Below, in pieces: positions 10,379 through 16,949 of a stretch of 42,572 nucleotides of DNA. The stretch is from Phycisphaerales bacterium (GTDB lineage: Bacteria > Planctomycetota > Phycisphaerae > Phycisphaerales > UBA1924), in assembly GCA_015487555.1 (NCBI GenBank), contig WFPK01000029.1, positions 1-42,572 of the forward strand. Direction: 5' to 3'. The position numbers and the translations under genes are program-made. Under the pieces are notes generated by a model, which was not told the DNA's origin, did no database searches, and was given only the letters and a program-made list of their open reading frames with translations. Numbering within the stretch: the stretch's first letter is position 1; each line of letters starts with the position of its first letter.

Positions 10379-11158
10379 ATGGCCCGTAAATCCAAGGCAT
10401 CTCGATCCAAGCGAGCGAGCAAACGAAACAAAGCTGGCAACGCGGTCGGTGCCCAATCGAGCACACAACAAGACGAGCACAGACCAGGCACCGGCCCCCT
10501 CGCTGGCGCCGGTGCACTCGATCACCTCAATCACACCATCAGCGACGGGCTCTCCGCGAAGGTTTTGGTCCTCAACCGCAACTACCTCGCCTCGCGCGTC
10601 ATCTCCGCCAAACGAGCCTTCATCCTCTTGGCCCGTGAAGCGGCCGAGGTCATCCATGCCGACGATGGATCATTCGCCAACTACGACCTCATCACCTGGG
10701 CCGAGCTCTCCGAGCTTCAAAAAGAGTTCGAGCCCGACGACCATGACTGGGTCCGCACCGTCCGGTTCGATATCGCAGTCCCCCGCATCATTCGGCTCAC
10801 AGGATACGACAAGCTCCCCCAACAACGCGTCAAGCTCAACCGGCGCAACCTCTTCGCCCGCGATCACAACCAGTGCCAATACTGCGGCTGCCGATTCACG
10901 ACCTCCGAACTCTCCATCGACCATGTCATCCCACGCACCCAGAACGGCCCAGACACCTGGCAGAACCTCGTGTGCGCATGCGTGCGGTGCAACTCGCGCA
11001 AAGGCGGGCGAACCCCGACGCAGGCCAACATGAAACTCATCCGCAAACCGATCCAGCCCAAGCGCAATCCGCTGATCTCGATCAAGCTCAAGAGCGAGAA
11101 ATACGCCTCCTGGAAGGCCTTCCTTGATGAAGCCTACTGGTCGGTCGAGCTGCGCTAA
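10379..11158 (+). CDS. HNH endonuclease family protein
   Basis: 259 residues. A basic, Ser/Arg/Lys-rich N-terminus (1-20) and a linker precede a conserved block KVLVLNRNYLASRVISAKRAF (about 61-80), then a zinc-bound HNH motif: C166 and C169, IDHVIPR with D181 and H182, N195, and C201-x2-C204 followed by NSRKGGRTP. This is a widespread chromosomal HNH family of uncertain role in which neighbours do not form a restriction system; no methyltransferase is present. The ATG has no good Shine-Dalgarno, and a promoter candidate ends 7 bases upstream. The unknown lipoprotein gene follows after 26 bp. Confidence 0.88.
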   Translation: MARKSKASRSKRASKRNKAGNAVGAQSSTQQDEHRPGTGPLAGAGALDHLNHTISDGLSAKVLVLNRNYLASRVISAKRAFILLAREAAEVIHADDGSFANYDLITWAELSELQKEFEPDDHDWVRTVRFDIAVPRIIRLTGYDKLPQQRVKLNRRNLFARDHNQCQYCGCRFTTSELSIDHVIPRTQNGPDTWQNLVCACVRCNSRKGGRTPTQANMKLIRKPIQPKRNPLISIKLKSEKYASWKAFLDEAYWSVELR

Positions 11159-11184
11159 GTCAATTCGGGCTGATATCATTGGGC

Positions 11185-12096
11185 ATGAACACCTCCCCAT
11201 TACGCTGCCTGCTCATTGCTTTGTTGCCCATCGCCCTTTCCGCGCTGATGCTCATCGGGTGCGATCGCGCTGACGCCCCGAGCGAATCGCTTCGGACCCA
11301 GCCAACCCAAGCCCAACCCGCAGACCAAGCCGCAGACCAAGCCGACACACCAACCGATACCCCGGCAGACCCACCAGCTACAAACGATCCCAAAGAACCC
11401 GACACCCCTACCCCCACCCCCACCTACGACCACAGCGACTCCGACGAAGACCAAGCAACCTATCTCCGCCAGTCCTTTTCAGAAGCCGCGACCAAAGACC
11501 TCGATCTCCTGCCCATGATCCGCAAGCTCCACGACCAAGAAATCCCGCTAATCCATCAGCAGATCATCTACACCATCCTCGCCCATACCAACGAATCCGC
11601 CATCCACCAGATGCGAGGCGAAACCGACAACAAAGTCTACATCCACGAGGATGGACGAGAAGGGGTCTACGACAAAGCTGGCAACCTCGTCACCAATGGG
11701 TACAACGACGGAACTTTTAACTACGCCAATCCAAAGACCGAGCCGCTGCTTCACTACACGATGGACATCTCGCCTTGGATTCAGCTCGGCATCTCCGAGA
11801 CCGACCCAACATCAACCATCGAGCGCATCTACGCCTATATGGGTGATCTCGAAGCCGGCATCGTCCGCGCCCACCAATCGCTGCCCATCGAGCCACTCGA
11901 CGAAAACCATCGGTGGTCGGGAACCGGCCAGCTCCAAGCCCTGGCGATCTTCCTCAAAGCCATCGAGGCAGGACACGCCGACGAGCTCTTCGAGCTTTTC
12001 GATTCACCAACAGCTCCAACCGACCGTCAGCTCATCAGCGTCCTGAGGAAACTCAATCGCGGATTCAATATCGTCTACGGCGCCGCCGGGCCTTAG
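11185..12096 (+). CDS. Lipoprotein of unknown function
   Basis: 303 residues. The N-terminus is a clear lipoprotein signal (hydrophobic 8-24, lipobox MLIGC with C26). Residues about 36-85 are a Thr/Pro/Asp/Gln-rich low-complexity linker built on PADQA and TPTPT units. The remaining 220 residues look globular and acidic (segments such as DKVYDKAG-like loops and NGYNDGTFNYANPKTEP). I do not recognise a family. The ATG at 11185 is preferred to a TTG two codons upstream because the signal sequence begins there; no Shine-Dalgarno is seen. It ends 5 bp from the convergent pterin dehydratase gene. Confidence 0.7.
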   Translation: MNTSPLRCLLIALLPIALSALMLIGCDRADAPSESLRTQPTQAQPADQAADQADTPTDTPADPPATNDPKEPDTPTPTPTYDHSDSDEDQATYLRQSFSEAATKDLDLLPMIRKLHDQEIPLIHQQIIYTILAHTNESAIHQMRGETDNKVYIHEDGREGVYDKAGNLVTNGYNDGTFNYANPKTEPLLHYTMDISPWIQLGISETDPTSTIERIYAYMGDLEAGIVRAHQSLPIEPLDENHRWSGTGQLQALAIFLKAIEAGHADELFELFDSPTAPTDRQLISVLRKLNRGFNIVYGAAGP

Positions 12097-12101
12097 CCCA
12101 T

Positions 12102-12395
12102 TCACACCAACGCGTCAGCCTTGGTCGCTAGCTCGAAATCTTTATAGGTGATCCCGCTGGCATCGTGGGTCGAAACGCTCAGCGTCACCTTGTTATACCG
12201 GATCAACATATCAGGGTGGTGCTCGACAGCTTGGGCATACTTGGCGATCTCGTTGACGAACTTCATCGAAGCTTCAAAGTCGGCGAACTCAAAGGTCCGC
12301 TGAATCTGATTGTTGAGCTCGACCCATTCGCTATGGGATTCGAGACAGGATGCGATTTGTTCTTCGTTCATCTTGACAAGTGCTTGCTCGGTCAT
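12102..12395 (-). CDS. Pterin-4a-carbinolamine dehydratase
   Basis: Dehydrates 4a-hydroxytetrahydropterin, regenerating the pterin cofactor of aromatic amino acid hydroxylases; bacterial copies are often found without such hydroxylases. 97 residues, normal length. The active-site signature is visible: H59-H60-P61, then YNKVTLSVSTHDASGIT with H77. The start is fixed by a perfect AGGAGG (minus strand, just upstream of plus-strand 12395); the open frame extends 42 codons further but that part is Cys-rich non-family sequence. It is transcribed divergently from gluQ across about 85 bp. No phenylalanine hydroxylase gene is in the window. Confidence 0.93.
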   Translation of the reverse strand: MTEQALVKMNEEQIASCLESHSEWVELNNQIQRTFEFADFEASMKFVNEIAKYAQAVEHHPDMLIRYNKVTLSVSTHDASGITYKDFELATKADALV

Positions 12396-12480
12396 GGGCT
12401 CCTCCTGAGAGCATTGACAATGAAGATTCTCACCCAAAGGCATACATATTTCCCCAGGCAACGGTTGCCCCGAGCATCCA

Positions 12481-13482
12481 GTGTACCCACAATCTCCTGT
12501 GCATGAGTCCAAGATTTCCAATCAACCTCTTTTTCGCCAAACCACCCGCCTGGCGCCCTCCCCAACCGGGGCCCTGCATCTGGGCAACGCCTTCGCCTTT
12601 GTCATCAACTGGGCATTGGCCCGTAAGCTTGGATGGCACATCGCCTTACGCATCGAAGATCTCGACACTCCACGGGTCAAGCCCGGGGTCATCGACCAGA
12701 CCATCGCCACGCTCGAATGGCTCGGATTGGACTGGGATTCGGGGCCAATGACCCAAATTGACCGCATCGAACGCTATCAACAGGCAATGGAGACCCTGGC
12801 CAAAGGCTCCTTTGTGTACCCCTGCGCCCTGACCCGCTCCCAGATCGAACAAGCAGCCTCGGCCCCGCACACACCCCGCCCCGATGACCCAGAACACCAC
12901 GAAACCCGATTCGACCCCGCCCTGCGCCCAGAATCCATCCCCAATGCTTTCGACGATGCGGGAACCAACTGGCGATTTATCACCAATCCAGCTCCAACCT
13001 CCTTCCGCGACACCCACATGGGCCCCCAGGTCCATGATATCTATGCCACGGTGGGCGACTTTGTCGTCTGGACCAAGCGCAATGCCCCGAGCTATCAGCT
13101 CGCTGTCGTCGTCGATGACAGCGACACCCAAGTCACCCAGATCGTCCGAGGCAACGACCTGCTCGACTCGGCAGCACGCCAGTTGATGCTCTACCGGGCA
13201 TTGGGCATCGCCAACGAACCCACCTACACCCACCTGCCTCTGATCCGAGGCCCCGATGGGCGACGACTCGCCAAACGCCACGGCGACACCCGGATCGACA
13301 CCTACGCCCAATCCGGAACATCACCCGAAAAAATCCTTGGGCTCCTCGCCTGCTGGTGCAAAATCATCCCCCCAAGAGCACCAATCTCGATCCATGAGTT
13401 CAAAGATCGGTTCTCGCTCGATACACTCCCCACAGATGATATCACTTTCACCCCCGAGGATGACGCATGGCTTCGATCATAA
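12481..13482 (+). CDS. gluQ: Glutamyl-Q tRNA(Asp) synthetase (truncated GluRS paralogue)
   Basis: Attaches glutamate to the queuosine base of tRNA(Asp). 333 residues, the length of the GluRS catalytic core without an anticodon-binding domain. TTRLAPSPTGALHLGNA holds the HIGH-type motif (HLGN, 33-36) and RRLAKRHGD (261-269) the KMSKS-type motif. Between them are RIEDLDTPR and SYQLAVVVDD. The zinc ligands of the E. coli enzyme (Cys-x-Cys) are reduced to a single Cys (YPCALTR, C115), so it should be a zinc-free form. The start is uncertain: GTG at 12481 or GTG at 12499, neither with a Shine-Dalgarno. It overlaps the next gene by 16 bp. queF, a queuosine-pathway gene, is also in the window (30232), so the substrate modification is probably made here. 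Confidence 0.9.
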   Translation: MYPQSPVHESKISNQPLFRQTTRLAPSPTGALHLGNAFAFVINWALARKLGWHIALRIEDLDTPRVKPGVIDQTIATLEWLGLDWDSGPMTQIDRIERYQQAMETLAKGSFVYPCALTRSQIEQAASAPHTPRPDDPEHHETRFDPALRPESIPNAFDDAGTNWRFITNPAPTSFRDTHMGPQVHDIYATVGDFVVWTKRNAPSYQLAVVVDDSDTQVTQIVRGNDLLDSAARQLMLYRALGIANEPTYTHLPLIRGPDGRRLAKRHGDTRIDTYAQSGTSPEKILGLLACWCKIIPPRAPISIHEFKDRFSLDTLPTDDITFTPEDDAWLRS

Positions 13483-13991
13483 CCAACCGACCACGCTCGA
13501 TGCGACTCACCCTGATTCTGCTGACCTTGCTGACCCCGCTCAGCGGGTGCGCTCGCCCTGCGGTGGTCGATGGCATGATGCCTGTCGAAATCTCGGGCAA
13601 GACCTTCCTTCTTGAGATCGTCGCTGACGACGCCACCCGCGAGCGTGGGCTCGGCGGACGCACCGAGCTCGACCCTGACAAGGGCATGCTCTTCTCGTTC
13701 CCCGATGCCAAGATCCGCTACTTCGTGATGCGCGATTGTTTCATCGACATCGACATCATCTTCCTCGATAGCACCGGGCGGATCATTGCAATGCACCACA
13801 TGCCCGTCGAAGAGCCCAAGCAGGCCGACGAATCCCAGAGCGCCTACGAGCGTCGATTGACGCGGTACTCCTCGCGCTACAACGCCAAGTACGCCATCGA
13901 GCTCGCCGGGGGCATGCTCGAAACCCTCGATCTCGAAGAGGGTCAGCTGATCAAACTCGATACCGAGTACCTCGAAACGATCACCAAATAA
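13467..13991 (+). CDS. DUF192 lipoprotein
   Basis: 174 residues. The first 28 residues form a lipoprotein signal (hydrophobic 14-22, lipobox LSGC). The DUF192 core follows: FLLEIVADDATRERGLGGR, MLFSFPDAKIRYFVMRDCFIDIDIIFLD and, after an insertion of about 25 charged residues (PVEEPKQADESQS onwards), YAIELAGGMLE. The biochemical role of the family is not established. The ATG at 13467 overlaps the end of gluQ by 16 bp and has GAGG about 8 bases upstream, which suggests translational coupling; an alternative ATG at 13500 would also leave a signal peptide but lacks a ribosome binding site. Confidence 0.87.
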   Translation: MASIITNRPRSMRLTLILLTLLTPLSGCARPAVVDGMMPVEISGKTFLLEIVADDATRERGLGGRTELDPDKGMLFSFPDAKIRYFVMRDCFIDIDIIFLDSTGRIIAMHHMPVEEPKQADESQSAYERRLTRYSSRYNAKYAIELAGGMLETLDLEEGQLIKLDTEYLETITK

Positions 13992-14025
13992 GCGAACCTG
14001 CGGAGCGTGTGCGGACGGGAAGGAA

Positions 14026-14258
14026 AAGGCTTCACCACAGCGCACACAGAGCACGCAGAGGGAAGAAAGAGCGGAGAAAGAGTGGAGAGAATGATGCTCG
14101 GTGCTGTGCTTTGACCCGAAGCAAAGCACGAAACAGGGAATATCCAAGCCCTGCACTGCCCTAGGGGTCAGTGCAGAGCACCCGCCTGTGCCTCTTCCCT
14201 ATTCTTTTCTCTGTCTTTTTCTTCTCTGCGTGCTCTGTGTGCTCTGTGGTGAAGCCTT
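14026..14258. repeat. 233-bp inverted-repeat element with 35-bp arms
   Basis: The left arm 14026-14060 and right arm 14224-14258 are reverse complements at 34 of 35 positions; the arms contain the purine-rich ACAGAGCACGCAGAG type of sequence. Purine-rich inner sequence (14061-14090) pairs loosely with a pyrimidine-rich stretch before the right arm. Two further hairpins lie inside: GTGCTTTG/CAAAGCAC and CTGCACTG/CAGTGCAG, each an 8-bp stem. The element fills about half of the 520-bp gap between the DUF192 gene and the phosphatase gene. No ORF or transposase is inside, and it could be a MITE-like or structural-RNA element. The rest of the gap (14259-14511) shows only a 6-bp ATCGCC/GGCGAT hairpin near 14400-14420 and the phosphatase ribosome binding site. 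Confidence 0.85.
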
Positions 14259-14511
14259 CTCTTCGCACTTCTCTTGAAGAGGCATCGAGCAAGTTACCGG
14301 AGCTCTTTGACCCTGCCCGCTGTAGGGATTTGATGGGCTGGTTGTGCTGATCTTCTGCCCATAACCAACCATAAACGCTCGATCCCTCATCGGAGTCAAT
14401 ATCGCCTCCCGATACGGCGATCTTTGGGTATCTCGCGAGTTGACCTCCCGTATTGTTCCGGGATGCTGCTCGCCCAGAATCTGGGCTTATCGCCCGAACA
14501 AGGAGCTGCCG

Positions 14512-15804
14512 GTGGGACTACGCATTGCAGGAAAAACGCCGGGCAACGGGCCAACGATTCTCGTTGCCTGCTCGACAAGCACTTCGGAAAACGAGCAGCG
14601 CAACAGCCTGATCCGTATCATCGAATCGCAGCTCGAATCCCACGGGATCGGGATCGAGCACATCAGTATCGACCAGCTCTTGAGCATCCAGCCCAAGCGA
14701 TCCGCTGTCCAATCGCCGATCCTGATCATTCTTTGCGAACACGACTCTGACCAGACCATCAACCGCATCACCGACCTGCTCGCCGAGCACCTTGCCCCTG
14801 CCCTGGTGCTCACCGGACAATCCCACCTCCACGCCACCCTCTCGCTTCGCGCCCAGGGGATCATGTGCGAATCTGTGAGCATCGACCCGATCCACGCCTC
14901 GATCATCCTCTGGACCCTCGCCCAGCGCCAACCTGCGATCCAACAACTCTCTGCCGAGCTCCGCATCACCGAGATGTCGATCAACTCGGTGCACACCGAG
15001 ATCAACAAGCTCCACGAGGAACTCGCCAGCGCCGCTTCGATCCAGCGTGAATACATGCCCAACGCGCTGCCCGACATCGAAGGCTTCGACATCGGCGTCG
15101 TCTATCGACCCGCTTCCTATGTCTCGGGCGATATCTACGATGTCATCGAACTCGACGAGGATCACACCGGGTTCTTCCTCGCCGATGCCGTCGGACACGG
15201 CGTGCCCGCAGCCCTGATGACCATGGTCATCACGCAAGGACTCCACAAAATCGAAGGCAAGGGCGATGAGGCACGATTCGTCCAACCCAACGAAGCACTG
15301 CGAAGACTCAACAACACCATGACCGAACACCAAGGCGACCAAGCCCGGTTCGCCACCGCGGTCTACGCGATCCATAACAAGAAAACCAACGAGATCACCG
15401 TCGCCGGCGCTGGGCATCCGCCCTCGCTGCTGGTCCGCTCAGAAACCGGCGAGGTCGAAGAGCTCGAATCCCAAGGCCCGCTCCTGGGGGTCTTCCCCGA
15501 TGTCGAGTTCGAACAAACCACCATCACCATCGAGCCCGGCGATGTGTTCATCATGTACTCCGACGGATTCGAGGTCGCCTTCCCCAACAAAGACGCCATC
15601 GGCGATGATCGCAAACGCCCGACACTGACCTACATCAACGAACTGACCAATACCGGCTCGGGGATCGAAACCCTCTCCGATGCCATCGAAACCCTCGAAT
15701 CGCACCTCGACAATCAGGCAGGTTCGTTGCATCAGCCCGATGACATCACCGCGCTGTTCCTGGCATCGGTCGGGGCGCTGAGCTCCTCGTCGGCAGCTGC
15801 CTAA
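14512..15804 (+). CDS. PP2C-type (SpoIIE/RsbU-like) serine phosphatase
   Basis: 430 residues. The GTG at 14512 is chosen because AGGAG (14501-14505) sits 6 bases upstream; a longer TTG-initiated frame has no ribosome binding site. Residues 13-140 look like an alpha/beta sensor, perhaps a degenerate receiver; a helical, probably coiled-coil linker (about 140-175) leads to the phosphatase domain (about 176-420). Metal-binding motifs: SGD (205-207), DAVGHG (225-230), GAGHPP (299-304), YSDGFE (349-354) and PDDIT (409-413). Such phosphatases dephosphorylate a STAS-domain antagonist; one is encoded at 16563-16940 on the other strand. The C-terminus is a Ser/Ala tail. The stop codon overlaps that of the next, convergent gene. 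Confidence 0.92.
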   Translation: MGLRIAGKTPGNGPTILVACSTSTSENEQRNSLIRIIESQLESHGIGIEHISIDQLLSIQPKRSAVQSPILIILCEHDSDQTINRITDLLAEHLAPALVLTGQSHLHATLSLRAQGIMCESVSIDPIHASIILWTLAQRQPAIQQLSAELRITEMSINSVHTEINKLHEELASAASIQREYMPNALPDIEGFDIGVVYRPASYVSGDIYDVIELDEDHTGFFLADAVGHGVPAALMTMVITQGLHKIEGKGDEARFVQPNEALRRLNNTMTEHQGDQARFATAVYAIHNKKTNEITVAGAGHPPSLLVRSETGEVEELESQGPLLGVFPDVEFEQTTITIEPGDVFIMYSDGFEVAFPNKDAIGDDRKRPTLTYINELTNTGSGIETLSDAIETLESHLDNQAGSLHQPDDITALFLASVGALSSSSAAA

Positions 15805-16538
15805 TCATCCCCACCTGCGCCCGATGAAAACGATTCGCACAAAAGACAGTTCTTAATCGTCTCCTCCTGCCCGTACACCGTCAGCAAATCCCCCTCAAGA
15901 ATCTCGGTGGTCGCATGGGGTGCTCCGATATACTCGCCCGCTGCGCGTTTGATCCCCAGCACCAAGACCCCTTTGGATCCGAGCATCGCCCCGGCGAGCG
16001 TGCGCCCGATCAACGGATGCCCCGGCTCGATCTCGATCTGCATCACCACATACCCATCGCTCGATCGCAGCACCGTCTCGTAGTCGATCGCCCGGACCTG
16101 ATGAAACTGTTCGAGCGAGGCTTTGATAATCAGCTCCAGAACCCGTTTGACAACCCCAAGCCGAAAGATGCCCCCAATGAACAAGATGGACACAAGGATC
16201 AGTCCGAGCTTGAAAAAGAACGCGTTCGAGCCCGTGACCGGGATCAGATGATCGAGCCAATCGGGCTCATCGGTGACAAAGGTCATAATCGCAGTGCCCA
16301 GCGCCCCGGTGAGCCCGATGTTGCCCGAGATAATCAGGTGCTGGGCGATGCGCCTTCGGGTAGGATGCCCGACGATCATCTCGGCCTCGTTGGTGGTGAA
16401 CCCAACGCCAAAGAAACACGAGATTGCCTGGAACTCGGCGACATCACGCGAAAGCCCCGTCATCATCAGCGCTGTCGCCCCGATCCGAACGATCAACAAC
16501 GCCACCGCAACAATAATCAGCAGGGCCAACAGAGGCAT
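15801..16538 (-). CDS. Membrane protein with TrkA-C (RCK_C) domain
   Basis: 245 residues. Three hydrophobic helices (about 3-25, 65-88, 105-128) with a short GVGFTT segment (44-49) between the first two that resembles a potassium selectivity-filter loop, then a cytoplasmic TrkA-C ligand-binding domain (about 158-230: GYVVMQIEIEPGHPLIGRTL and EGDLLTVYGQEE). Proteins of this layout form a family usually annotated only as TrkA C-terminal domain-containing; ion transport or sensing is inferred, not shown. It follows the STAS gene by 24 bp and is probably the last gene of a gyrA-STAS-this transcript. Its stop codon overlaps that of the phosphatase gene by 2 bp, tail to tail. Confidence 0.82.
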   Translation of the reverse strand: MPLLALLIIVAVALLIVRIGATALMMTGLSRDVAEFQAISCFFGVGFTTNEAEMIVGHPTRRRIAQHLIISGNIGLTGALGTAIMTFVTDEPDWLDHLIPVTGSNAFFFKLGLILVSILFIGGIFRLGVVKRVLELIIKASLEQFHQVRAIDYETVLRSSDGYVVMQIEIEPGHPLIGRTLAGAMLGSKGVLVLGIKRAAGEYIGAPHATTEILEGDLLTVYGQEETIKNCLLCESFSSGAGGDD

Positions 16539-16562
16539 CGTCTCTATCCTCTCGCTTGGTGC

Positions 16563-16940
16563 TTATTGGGCAGCGTCGGGCTCGGTGGGCTCGGTGGGCT
16601 CGGTGATCTGGATCGACGCAATCGCGGTAAGCAAATCGGCAGCGAACGAGAACACCTTGTTGAGCCCGGTAATCATCAGCACGCTCATCACCTCATCGCT
16701 GACGCCACAGAGAATCAGCCGACGATTGTGCGCCTCAAGGTTTTTGCGCAAACGCAGAAGCTGGGCGATGTTCGATGAGTTGACATAACTCACCTCATGA
16801 AACTCGAGCACCGCATGGGGGATCGGATCACCCTCGCCAGCCTGCTCGATGCGCTCGCAGATCATCGAGAGTTCATCGGAAAGCGCAGGCTCGTCGGCAA
16901 GATTGGCAATCACGATATTGTCTGACCAGTCAACCGCCAT
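16563..16940 (-). CDS. STAS-domain anti-sigma factor antagonist
   Basis: 125 residues with a single STAS domain (about 5-112). The motif VSYVNSSNIAQLLRL contains S55 and S56; S56 aligns with the phosphorylated serine of SpoIIAA/RsbV. In such systems the dephosphorylated form captures an anti-sigma kinase. The C-terminal tail is a short Glu-Pro-Thr repeat encoded by three 9-bp units. The gene starts 9 bp after the gyrA stop, so it is probably co-transcribed with gyrA. The nearby SpoIIE-type phosphatase is a plausible partner; no HATPase kinase gene is in the window. Confidence 0.87.
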   Translation of the reverse strand: MAVDWSDNIVIANLADEPALSDELSMICERIEQAGEGDPIPHAVLEFHEVSYVNSSNIAQLLRLRKNLEAHNRRLILCGVSDEVMSVLMITGLNKVFSFAADLLTAIASIQITEPTEPTEPDAAQ

Positions 16941-16949
16941 GATCCATTC

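Noticed and set aside
10379-11158. HNH gene as part of a restriction or Cas-type defence system
   Set aside because: No methyltransferase, Cas gene or defence partner is adjacent; neighbours are purH and a lipoprotein, and the family is a common chromosomal one.
16577-16605. Three 9-bp GGGCTCGGT units as a minisatellite
   Set aside because: They encode the Glu-Pro-Thr tail of the STAS protein and are explained as simple low-complexity coding sequence.
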